This document shows, one piece after another, positions 13,191 to 22,587 of a stretch of 64,000 nt of DNA; the first letter of the stretch is position 1; every line of letters starts with the position of its first letter. The notes under the pieces were generated by a model, which had not been told where the DNA came from, did no database searches, and saw only the letters and a program-made list of their open reading frames with translations. The position numbers were made by a program, and so were the translations under genes. Source of the DNA: Symsagittifera roscoffensis (lineage: Eukaryota; Xenacoelomorpha; Acoela; Convolutidae); NCBI RefSeq assembly GCF_963678635.1, contig NC_087063.1, positions 48,309,220 through 48,373,219 of the forward strand. The letters are read 5' to 3'.

Positions 13191-14948
13191 TAAGGCGTTC
13201 CAGCTACTCGATTCACCGCCGTGGTAACAGCATTTCTGTGTGTTAGGAATGCTCTCTTATAGGCTCCCGGTCCTATATCTAGCTTAAAGGATTGATAGGC
13301 TTCCGTGTTCCTGGACATATGACGCTTCGCGCGTTCATACATCCATGATGTCATCACTGCCTGGAACCAAGGCATCAACCTTTGCCTTGACTATATCCTC
13401 TCAATGCCTTTGGGTATCCTCAGAACCTTGCAGGTGGTTCTGAAAAAATCTAAGTCGTGGTTCATTTTCACGTTGCTTAGTTGCTCAGGTGTTGGCACGG
13501 CCGTCTCCTGCTCACTCGTGCCGCGTTAGCTTCTAGCCATCTCACCGCCAGCATGGCACTAACCATCACGATTGACACTGGTTGATTTTGGTCGGGCAAC
13601 CCTTGGAGTACAACTCCTCCACGTCCCACACTAACACCAGATTCCCGCGCTTGGGGTACCATAACGTCTGCGCCCGGCAGTGACAAGGATACTCTCCATG
13701 CGTCATCAATATGTTCCTTCGGGTCTGATACCTGAAGCTCCCAGCAACGGTTCCAATTCCATTATAATCCTGTGTAGATCGTCCTTCTCATCCATGGTGG
13801 GGAATTCAGTGGGTAACGCTCCGCTCGCCTTTTTCTTCTGGAATTCACTCACCCTACCCTCACTCAACCTTATGAATTCTTCACCCACTACGTCCTGCAA
13901 CTCGCCTTCAGATCTCTTTGGGACGGCCCGAATGATCTTCGTCAGCAAATCATATGACCTTTCCGACATCCTGGACAACCGCACACACTTTGGCACAGAG
14001 AAGAGTTGATCGACCAACACCTGCTGTGTCCTAGCGTCCATCACCACCATGGGCGTAGGGTACCTACTATTGCAATATGGTGTAGAGCTCCAACCCACCA
14101 GATATTTCGAACCAGTAGGTCTATGATAGGCCTCACTGTCCTTCAAGTTCATTTCGTTTTCCAAAGCGTCTCGCCAACCTCCAATTTTTGCTCAGTCTGC
14201 AGCGTTCCAGGGAACACTTCCACACTAATGGACGCCACTAGCCAATGGGCACGCTCTAGGCGTTGCAGTGATTCTATAGAGCTCGTCTTGCTGCAAAATC
14301 CCAAGGCAGTGATCAAGTTCACTTCCGTTACTCCATGACAGTCCGCAATCAACTCCATTCCAGTTGGCGATGCTGCTCACTCAGCGTATTCAAGCAATGC
14401 CCTGAGTCGCACACGTGTCCGTCTATTCCACTACTGTGGGCTAGACAGGTGCCCTGTCTCAACCAATCACCGGAGGGATTTCCCTCGGAAGGTTCCGTGG
14501 ATGGGTTTCTCTTCTGTTTCGTTATCTTCAGGGCCAGCAGATGGTGTATCATGGCATAATCGTGCAGACTCGCGTCATCATCGAAGTCCATTGTGACATC
14601 GGCTGTCATGTCCCAGATTAAACCTGCGTTTGGATGTTGACACCAAAAAGGCTTCATGAGCTCCCTTATGGTTACTAAGCTGGTCTTCAAGGGACCGTCC
14701 CAAGAACCACAATCAAAGCTCACCTGCCCCTTCCGCTCGGGAATCGAGGGTTCGACCACTCGTTCCCCCAAAATGATTCCCAGCTTGGGTTGTTCTATCA
14801 TCAATATGCCAGTTTCCTTGACTCGCTCAACCCAGAAGTCAAGTACCACAACTTGCTCATAGTCAAAGTATGCTTCCCTGGCTTCCTCATTCACGTAGGG
14901 ATTATACGCCATTCTTGGTATGCCAGACACATATTGGAATGACTTCAA
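13190..14948 (-). pseudogene. ORF2, C-terminal block, unknown
   Basis: Five overlapping or adjacent minus-strand frames succeed each other here: 14948-14349 (199 codons), 14358-14149, 14164-13706 (152 codons), 13686-13477 and 13378-13190. Each ends where the next begins, in a different frame. That is the signature of one coding sequence broken by indels. The first segment includes DYEQVVVLDFWVERVKETG and an acidic run with DFDDDASLHDYAM. The third includes MVVMDARTQQVLVDQLFSVP. The composition is that of a soluble globular protein, with no membrane segments or signal peptide. I recognise no family. The block continues the reading direction of pol and lies within the LTR boundaries, so it belongs to the element. 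Confidence 0.55.
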
Positions 14949-15070
14949 CTTCCCCAGTGTTGCCTAAACTTTCTGTCCCCTGACTGCTTCAATTAACTCC
15001 CGGCTCACTTTCAACTCTTTGTTGGAATATCTTTTCACTTCTTCCAACCTGCGATAGCTTTCCATATCGT

Positions 15071-15895
15071 TCAATTCCTATTTGGTATGGGCAGCGGCAT
15101 GTCCTGATATAGCTCCAGGAGTGCCCTCAGAAAGTTTTGTTCGCGATCAACTCCCCCTTGCCGAATGGTCTTTATGCATTCTTCCAACACAGGAATGGTG
15201 ATACGATCCACCACGAACCTCACAAAGCAAAGGGCGGCATCTGTACGCTTAGCCCATGCTATCGCCGAATCGTCTCTAGAAATCAACACTCGCAGGGCTT
15301 CCATCAATTCCAGTTCCTTGCTGGCTTCATATTTCGCTTCCTTGATTCCCATCAGACACCAGGTCAGTCGTACCTGCAAGTCAGTTCTTGCACACGGATA
15401 GGCCAGGTATGCTGCCACCGTCGCAGGTGCATGCATCGTCTCGCCGAAGAATATTTGGAGGGCCGCCCTCCAAGAGATCTCTAGCAGTTTTTCCAGTCCG
15501 ATTTCAGTTGCCTCCGATGACATCACCGTGCCGTATTCCTTCCGACTCAAGTTAGAGTTCTCCGTCAGCTCCTTCAGATACTCCTGCATGGCTTGCTTCT
15601 CGTCCCAGGCCATCAGGTGCCCTCTCGCGGACTTCCTTGCCTTAAGCATCTCTACATAACCCCCTGCTGGATCTTCCATGTGGACTGCGTCTGGCACTGT
15701 GATCCGACTATACTCGACCACGTCGAGTTGTCCCTTCAGCTTCATATGGGAGAAGTTGGTTCGCGAGGGCTTGTAATCATCAAGTCTTCCAGATCCACAT
15801 TGACTGATGACTTCCATTTCGAGCTTAACATCCGCCAAAGTCCGTGCGTTTTTCTTCGATCTTGTTGCCGTTGTGGTCAAACCTGCCAATAGCAT
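15071..15895 (-). pseudogene. ORF2 segment, 274-codon open block, unknown
   Basis: An uninterrupted 274-codon frame, rich in leucine, alanine and glutamate and probably mostly helical. It begins near MLLAGLTTTATRSKKNART and ends QDMPLPIPNRN. Helical stretches include EIGLEKLLEISWRAALQIFF and, near the C-terminus, REQNFLRALLELYQ. The upstream frame (16272-15964) runs into it with a frame change at about 15900-15965, so the start shown is an artefact of the break and not a true initiation codon. No catalytic motif, zinc knuckle or membrane segment is visible. This is one of the longest intact pieces of the second coding block, but I cannot assign a function. Confidence 0.5.
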
Positions 15896-15963
15896 CGGGG
15901 GTATCAGGTTCTCTTTTTTTCTTCCCCGGCCAGCATCGCACCATCAGCTTGTCCACTCTCACT

Positions 15964-16800
15964 TTACCGAGCTGCTCTTGCCAACGAGGCCACCATTTCA
16001 CTGGCTTTCGATTTCACCATTTTTTGATTCACTGTCTTGCTTCTTGTCTTCCCTTTCATACGCTTCAGCCCTTTCTTGGCTCGCCTGACGTGTAATTTTC
16101 TCGTGATCTGCTGATCATCGGCACTGTCCTCTGTGACTGACTCGGTCAGAACATCAGACTCTACGGAGCTGATTAGTTTCTCCAGAACCTCGCGCATGAT
16201 GGGTTGATTTAACCCCACCTTCATTACGGACTGCGTCCCGTACCTGTGTATCACGTCCCATGTCCTTTCCATGAAGGTTACTCGGTTTCAGGTCACACCT
16301 GCCTTACGTTCAAGTTCACTCTGGTATCTCTCCCACTCCTCTTCAGGTAATGTGCTCAGGAAAGAAACCCTCATCGTCTCGTCAATTCTTCTCCTCCTTA
16401 GTGATTCATGGAGCAGTTTCCGTATGTCCCTACTCCGATAAGCCATAGCCAGGCCTATTGGATCCACTGGGGATTAAATGGCTGGCGCCTCCCTCGTAGG
16501 GGACATGAAAGACGATGATGTCATCAGCAATAGATTTCCAGCGACTTCCTCGTCGTCGTCTTCACTGAACTGGTATTCCAGCAAAACTCTCCAACGTTCC
16601 TAGGTCCAATCCATTCAACTTCTCTCCCTTTCCTTCCTTGTGATCGTCATCTTGATCCATCTGCTCATCATCGCTCGTGTCTGGTCTCGGCCCAGGTCCC
16701 GAAGGGTTTTGCCGCATGTCCATGCCCGAGTCCGGTACGGTCAGATCTCTTGCGTGGTAAAATAACTCATCATTCACCAGGAATTCTACCAATTCGTCGC
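15964..16800 (-). pseudogene. ORF2 segment with acidic then basic stretches
   Basis: The frame at 16792-16562 is acidic and proline-rich (DTSDDEQMDQDDDHKEGKGE). It runs into a continuous frame from about 16490 to 15964 that includes LLHESLRRRRIDETMRVSFL and, after one in-frame TGA just upstream of 16272, MERTWDVIHRYGTQSV. It ends in a lysine- and arginine-rich region (RRAKKGLKRMKGKTRSK). A charged linker followed by a basic patch would suit nucleic-acid or nuclear contact, but that is inference. The frame break near 16562 and the stop show decay. Confidence 0.45.
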
Positions 16801-17058
16801 CATATGGCGCCAGCTCGTCTAATGCCTTCTTTGCACTCCTTTCGCACTTTCAATAATATCACTTTCGCTTCTCCTGGCCACTTCAATCGTGATCAATTAT
16901 CGGCCGATGTGTACATGTCGTTCCACACTTCAACGGACACTCCTGGCCTCCTGGAAGGTGGTGCCTTTATCTTCTTCCGGCTCCATGCATCAGAAAACGT
17001 GAATTCGAAAGTATGCATGGCTGCAACGTTCCAACTGATGAAGCGCGGCTCCATCCCT

Positions 17059-18462
17059 TCACTTTCTCATTTTCTCTTCCGCATCACGAGCCGCTCCGAT
17101 GCGAGAGGCAATGACAGGAGAAGTAACCCCCAACAACATCCTCCTTATTGGTGGATATCGGGGGCATTCGTCCGGCAGCGGCCTGGACCCAGAAAGCCAC
17201 GCTTGCTGATTCTCTTTGACGTGTGCATATGCCTCCGGCCAAAGTGGGACCCGCATCGCCTCTCCTGAATCCTTCGCCACTGGTCGCACATTCCAAAGCT
17301 TCGGGTTAAATTGGACATGGGAAAGGTCTTCGCTGCCTATTCGGCACTTGAAGTTGTTGCTGAAGTCCATCAACAGCCATCCTGGCTCCGCTATATTTCC
17401 GAATAGCCTGTCGTCACTGGCCAACCCTCTCAGTTCCTTCTGTTCCACCCAATTCAGCACGGAACAATCCACAACCGAGACTAAGTTGACATACAACACC
17501 GAGTTCCTGTATGACTTCACTTGCACGTCCGGGAACACAAATGACATCACGGGTCCGTACACCACGGTGACGAGCTCCCTCAGTCCATGGACCAGAGCCA
17601 GCGGATCGATCCGCATCATTACAGGCAGATCTGTCAGTAAGGGCTTGTCACAATACTGTTTGCATTCACTCGCTCCCGTCGCTACCTTGTCCTCTCTTGT
17701 GATACTCCTATTCTGTTGCAGGAGGTACTGGAGCAAGATTATCCTCCAATCTTTCATCTTCCTGTACGAGGCGGTTTCTAACTGCGCGTTTATTTCTCGA
17801 CTCGCTCCCTGCAGTTGTTCGGGGTAGCGTAATAGCACGAACAAATCGCCCAGCCAACCATATGTCATGGCGATCAGGGTAAGGAGTACATCCAATCTCA
17901 GGTCCGCTAACGCCTGGGCGAAGAGATTCGCAGGTCCCTTCACGAAGTTCTTGTGACCAAACGTCACGTACAGTGCTAATACCAGACCGATCGACAGTTT
18001 CCGGATGTCCTTGACAAAGCTCGCGATCAGACTCCGGGAGTCTCTCGGGTAACACGTTGACAGGAAGGATGGCGTCCATCCCATTCCCATTCCTCTCGGG
18101 ATGGCGTCAGATCTTTCGTATTGTGCTTTCGTGGCCAAAATATCCGCCTGGAATCTATCTAGCGACATCTTATTTACGTCTTGCATCAATTACAGCGTCA
18201 TGCCTCCGGCTAACTCCATCTCGTTAAACAAGTTTTTCAGATAAGCGTGTATCTCTTTGATTACTGCCGGTGCATGCTCGAACGCGTCCTCTCCTAAATT
18301 ACACACTCTCGGCGACGAACACAACCATGCATTGGTATGTGGCTTCGTCCTCAAGGCCAACGCCATGAGGTCCTCCTCCGCCGACGTCATATTCCTTCTA
18401 ACCGTCCTCCCTTGTTCATTTCTCGCATAATTCATCTGTCTGAACCAGAAGTCATTGACCAC
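17059..18462 (-). pseudogene. ORF2 core block, about 466 codons, unknown
   Basis: One minus-strand frame stays open from 18462 to 17059 apart from a single TAA at 18190-18192, and it extends upstream through another TAA at about 18467. This is the longest coherent reading in the second coding block. The first 90 residues include EDLMALALRTKPHTNAWLCS and DAFEHAPAVIKEIHAYLKNL. The longer part includes IRKLSIGLVLALYVTFGHKN, DLRLDVLLTLIAMTYGWLGD, LVHGLRELVTVVYGPVMSFV and the repeated-looking PLWPEAYAHVKENQ. Some hydrophobic stretches occur, but none is long and uncharged enough for a convincing membrane anchor, so I do not call an envelope protein. The family is unknown to me. Confidence 0.6.
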
Positions 18463-18670
18463 CTGTTATACCAAGAAGTGATCATTATCTACCCTTGGCC
18501 TCAACTTCCGTAACCTGGCGAAGTTGGACAGCTCCAACCCCAGGACATCATCAAGCACCAACCGAGTTGTGCTGCAATCCTTAAGCCCTGGATGGCATTG
18601 AAAATGTCAGACCAGATGGCAGGAAGCTCAGAGCGGGGTGGGTAATAGTTAAAAGGATCCACCATTCTGT

Positions 18671-18975
18671 TCAGCGCATTCTGTGGTCATTCGAGCCGGC
18701 AATTACTATCACCTGCGGGTCCCTGCTGATCGCCCTCCGCACGCTTATTATCATGCCTAATGATTGCCCCCAGTCTAACTTAGGCGCTGTCAGGAAAGTC
18801 ACATCCGGCCAAAAGAGAGAACGGGGCGTTTGGAGATAGTCCGAACTGGCTACTATCAAATTTTTGGCAGCCTTTATATCCAAAGGATCAGAGGCAGCAA
18901 ACAGGCTGTCACCCACTGGTGCCTTCAGTTCCGCGTATCTCCTGTCGTACCCCTCAACCGAGGTCGCTCGGGGAT
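18671..18975 (-). pseudogene. Second SGNH (GDSL-type) hydrolase-like domain in ORF2
   Basis: The frame reads VGDSLFAASD near 18915, giving the block I GDS nucleophile motif of SGNH hydrolases. About 70 residues later comes IVIAGSNDH, which fits block III (GxND). That spacing is normal for the fold. Between them lies SLFWPDVTFLTAPKLDW. Just after GSNDH the frame stops at 18671. Coding character resumes in another frame with no visible block V (DxxH), so the C-terminal half of the domain appears to have been deleted. The reaction of SGNH enzymes is ester hydrolysis by a Ser-Asp-His centre; activity cannot be assumed here. Upstream, the frame is open for about 20 codons (RDYPRATSVEGYDRRYAELK). 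Confidence 0.6.
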
Positions 18976-19021
18976 AATCTCTCGAGTAATCACTAGGTGC
19001 CTGGCCGGGTGGTTTGGAGAA

Positions 19022-19695
19022 CTACCTATACAGCATGTGGTGCTTGTTGTTGGGCCTATTCTCTACCAGAAACTTGCCCTTCTGAGAAGTTGGCGTCAAT
19101 TCCCTGGCTCTCCGACGGACGTCCAAAAGAGATCGGGTATTCAAGGTCCCAAAGGTATTGTACTGAGGCAATCCATCGATTTCCACGAACCTGAGCGTAG
19201 TCGCGGAGCTAATCTGTTTCTGTTCCGCTAACAGCCAGTCCATGCCCCGTATTCGATATAATCCCGACATTGTGGGACCATCTCCACCCATCATTCTCCT
19301 TGCATCCACTCGACACGTCAATGTGCTCATGTTAATTTTCGTTGACATGTCCGTTTTATACTGTCCCCAATCGCTGGGGTATGAACGGTTCCAAAGCAGC
19401 ACGCTGCTTGACTCAACTCTCCTTCCGCCGGTGTGGCTCTCGTCGATGGGTTTGCTGTAGAAGCAGGAGCTGCCGTTGCGGGCGGGTTACTCGTCCTAGA
19501 CACGGTCTGAGAGCTAGTCTGACTCTGATCAACCGATCTACCAAGTCGGCTCTCCAATGGTTGTCTTCTAGGGGGAGGAGCAGTCCCCAACCTTCCTCTC
19601 ACATCCGAGCTTGGAGAAACGGGAGCGGCTGCACCAGTTTCGGTTGCCAGGGGCCCGAGGCGATTGGCGAGTGATTCCGGCACATTACCCCTCAC
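19022..19695 (-). pseudogene. ORF2 linker rich in Pro, Ser and Thr
   Basis: The frame at 19695-19327 is low-complexity and disordered-looking (for example TAPPPRRQPLESRLGRSVDQ and TSNPPATAAPASTANPSTRA). It overlaps the next frame (19402-19022), which returns to a globular composition with RVDARRMMGGDGPTMSGLYR and TTLRFVEIDGLPQYNTFGTL. This region joins the two SGNH-like domains. The change of frame within the overlap marks an indel. Confidence 0.5.
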
Positions 19696-19769
19696 TCTAC
19701 CTCCTCCAGTCGAACTGGTCCGAGCCAGTGAGTTGGTTGTCCTTAATTATTGCTCCATTTCCCCTATCT

Positions 19770-20761
19770 GCGTCTGGAACACGTCGTTTATCCAGCGTCT
19801 CCCTTGCTGGGTGTTGAAGTGTATACCAGCAGCATGTTCTCAAGATCCATGAGTCTCAGCTCGCAGGGATTGCTTCTCACCAGACTGCGGGTCATCTCGT
19901 TCCACCGGGTCACGTTGCCGTTCATAAAATCCGCCACGGGCGTGCCCACCTCCGGGTTCTGCGGTATCGTGCACAGCACCACGCGTCTGGGCCTGTGTTT
20001 CTCCCTCAGTTAGTTCAGAAGGCAGACCAGTATGGGCTCCCACTTGCACCCCGGGGTTACAGGGGCCCTCGAAATGTCATTCATCCCGAGAATTATCACC
20101 AACGTGTCTAGGTGATCCTCACCCTGGAACTCCATCATCTTGATGACCTAGCCACGGAAGCTCCTCCAAAGGATAGAACAGTAGTCTGACCATTCACAAA
20201 GATCTCGTTCATATCCCTCATTAAACTATCTCCTACAAGCAAATGACGACTCCCTGGGGGAATTGCCTGGTTGCTTATGGCAGGGTTCCAACCCATGCCA
20301 TTCAAACAAGCTCGAGGATGCTCCGCGGCTACTTGCACGAACTGGTTGCGTAACATCAGGTTCTTCATGATGTCCACTACGCGAGATTTCTGAGTCGTCC
20401 CGCCACGTGGAGTCCCTGTTGGTACTATGGCTCGAGGTATTCGCTCCGAGCTACTTGAGGAACAATCAAGGCGTCGGGAAGGGACGACCCAACCCAGCGT
20501 CTGGCCAGTGGTCCTGTTGATCTCATTCATCGCAGCTCTGGCCACCTGATTGAATGACTCCTGAAACTGGGAAGCCATATAAGTGTCCGAAAGTTCCGGT
20601 ATAGTATGGTTAGGAGCAGACTGTGCTATCTGCTGAGGAGCCCCGGGCTCTCTCGGAGCACACAGCTCCTGCGCCTTCGTCTTGGGACGTGTGTCCCTGG
20701 ATCCATCCGAAGAGTTCATCGTCGCCAGAACCTCCGGTGACACTTGGCTCATCCTTGCCAT
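19770..20761 (-). pseudogene. First SGNH (GDSL-type) hydrolase-like domain in ORF2
   Basis: The open frame 20761-20135 (208 codons) ends with SRHLLVGDSLMRDMNEIF, with the GDS motif at 20233-20225. In a neighbouring frame comes DTLVIILGMNDIS with GMND at 20088-20077, matching block III. Farther on, RRVVLCTIPQNPE is followed by a third frame carrying AGIHFNTQQGRRWINDVFQ at about 19780-19826, matching block V except that the usual aspartate three residues before the histidine is alanine. Order and spacing fit the SGNH hydrolase family. The first 140 residues before GDS are polar and look like a linker. At least two frameshifts and a TAG inactivate it. Other retroelements (CR1-type non-LTR) carry an esterase, so a role in membranes or particle entry is possible, but that is inference. 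Confidence 0.65.
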
Positions 20762-20788
20762 ATATAGCTCTTTCAGGTGTTTTATCTC

Positions 20789-21478
20789 TTATTCTTTGAA
20801 GGCTATTTGCATATCCTCGAACTTCTTCATCCACTCGTCTCTTTCTCGAGCTATTGCCCTGTATTCCTGCAGCTTGGCGCACAGCTCCCTCTGATCTTTT
20901 TCCGTCTTCTCCAACGTCTCAAACGTCTCCGAGTTCTGGATCTCTACCTCATTCATCCTCACTCTCTTCAGTGGAGGAGCAGCCACTGGAGAATCTGCTG
21001 AGAGTTACGGGCTCGGTCCATCACGTATTATTTTCGCTCCGATGAGCGGCTGCATAGGTTGAACAGGTAGGGGCATCTCACCTAGCCGGTGATCCCTCTG
21101 CTCGCCTAATCCCGACTCACGAGCCAAGTCGTGGCCAGACATTACACCTCGCCGCCATCTCATCAGTCGATTTTGCCCTCTCTCGGCGGTCCCTGAATCA
21201 CCGAAGGCCAGCATCAACACTACTTCTGTGGGTCGATTCCCTCGACCCTCTCGTCCTAACGCATTGAGGAGCGCGACCACAAACATCGCTAATCCCGGGT
21301 CTTTTTTTCCAAAGTCACAGTCAATCAGCCGCTGATATATCTCGTCCAGAGTCGCTCCTAGACTCGCTGAGAGGAACTCCATCAAATCATTCGTGTCTCC
21401 CATCTTTCTATCGTGTATATCTTGTCGTCGCGTTCCTTCTGATTCTTTAAATTCAATAAACAAAATTGGATCAATCAA
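20789..21478 (-). pseudogene. ORF2 N-terminus with coiled coil
   Basis: The frame shared by 21478-21005 and 20986-20789 also continues into the SGNH frame at 20761, interrupted only by TAA codons at 21005-21007 and 20789-20791. A likely true start is the methionine of MGDTNDLMEFLSASLGATLD near 21403. The second part is a clear coiled coil with heptads (EIQNSETFETLEKTEKDQRE and AIARERDEWMKKFEDMQIAF). Copy A keeps the same segment at 47764-48135, including the shared phrase RLMRWRRG, so the start of this ORF is conserved in the family. It follows the macrodomain after an AT-rich gap of about 370 bp, which suggests a separate ORF instead of a pol extension. Confidence 0.6.
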
Positions 21479-21850
21479 GATCTAAGAAGCCAGTCACGAC
21501 TTAAAACCATCCATTCATGCCGTTCCATTTCCAGAATAAAACATCATTCACATCTTTTACAAACGTTCCACTGAAATTCTCTTTTGTTCTTGATTTAAAA
21601 ACTAGCACCAGGGTGGATCGTCCACCTGTAACCTTATCAAGATAACACAAATGAGAGCTGTCACCTGGAGTGTTCCAGGTCTCTATGATACAGACATCAC
21701 ATAAAACATAACCTAACAATAATATAACACATAAACATCACTTATTCACACTCTTATATAAACACTTAATACCTAGTATTTGACCTAAAACTTAACCCCA
21801 ATGCCTATAAAATCAAGTTAATAAAAACCACTTATCGCCAAATGCAACTC
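21479..21850 (-). other. AT-rich spacer between pol and ORF2
   Basis: About 370 bp lie between the end of the macrodomain frame and the first frame of ORF2. It is AT-rich, and its only frame (21719-21501) is not protein-like. A promoter, splice acceptor or reinitiation signal for ORF2 could lie here, but I see no specific one. Confidence 0.5.
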
Positions 21851-22407
21851 CTAGCATATGCTCAGATATTACTTTTTGTGTAAGTAAATCTCTATGTAAG
21901 TTTCCGAAAATATCACGTGTACAAGGGCATATAACTCTCTCGGATGTAGCTTCCCCTATTGGGATCACAGACTGGTAACGAGAGAGAGGTCACTCCTCTC
22001 TCAACCAGAAAATCCCTAATTCGAGTCAAGGCCAATAACAAGCTCTCTGGATTCACCTGTTGCTTATCAGTGGCCTTAGTAACCAGGAAACACAAATTAT
22101 TCCCTGGTATCTGTTATGCAACAGGGGGCAGCGTTATCATCCCTCCCATACCAGGCTTCTGTTTCCATAAAAACTCGATATTCTTATACTGCTTTTTAAA
22201 GTCAGCCGCTAATGCTGTTTTGAAGCTTACATCCACGTTTATCGCTATAGCGCATATACGTTCCGCGAGTATGAAATCGCTGTCCGTTATGACGACATTG
22301 TTTGAATAATGGTTTGGTAGGCCAAAATAAGATTCAAAAATTTGTCCAAAAGGTGGTTTTTTAGCGTTCTCGCCCTCCGTTTCCAATCTTCCGGTTTCCC
22401 TTGCCAA
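21851..22407 (-). pseudogene. Macrodomain at the end of pol
   Basis: The frame reads ICAIAINVDVSFKTALAADF then KKQY, and later GMGGMITLPPV. After a TAA at about 22111 the same frame continues with LCFLVTKATDKQQVNPESLL, RDFLVERGVTSLSLPVCDPN and RG. The strand-helix-strand pattern and the phrases LVTKxxxxxxxxPESL and GVTSLSLP match the TARG1/OARD1-like macrodomain fold, which binds ADP-ribose and in cells removes it from proteins or esters. The canonical glycine-rich GCG-type loop is replaced by DPNRG, so binding may differ. At DPNRG (about 21963) the reading slips by one base, and the final strand-helix region continues in another frame with PRELYALVHVIFSET. Copy A carries a counterpart at 48623-49018. 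The same frame runs upstream into the integrase tail through TAA codons at about 22418 and 22588, so it was probably the end of pol. Confidence 0.75.
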
Positions 22408-22587
22408 TTTTTATTTTTCAATAATCAAATTTTCGGTGTGGGTGAGTCCTACCCCCACTCCCCGGTCAAAAATATCCATCGACGTTCCCGTCGATCGCCC
22501 AAAGTTGAGCAGATCGAGGTTGGATTGCGGTACGCGTAGAGGGCCAGTTGGAGCGACCCAGTTAGACTCGGTATTGTCATGGCTGAC

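Noticed and set aside
17059-18189. Envelope protein in the second coding block
   Set aside because: Hydrophobic stretches such as LVLALYVTFGHK contain polar or charged residues and there is no signal peptide, furin-type site plus fusion peptide, or terminal anchor.
15137-19674. Plus-strand ORFs over 100 codons (for example 17216-17827)
   Set aside because: They lie opposite the minus-strand coding block and have the composition of antisense shadows.
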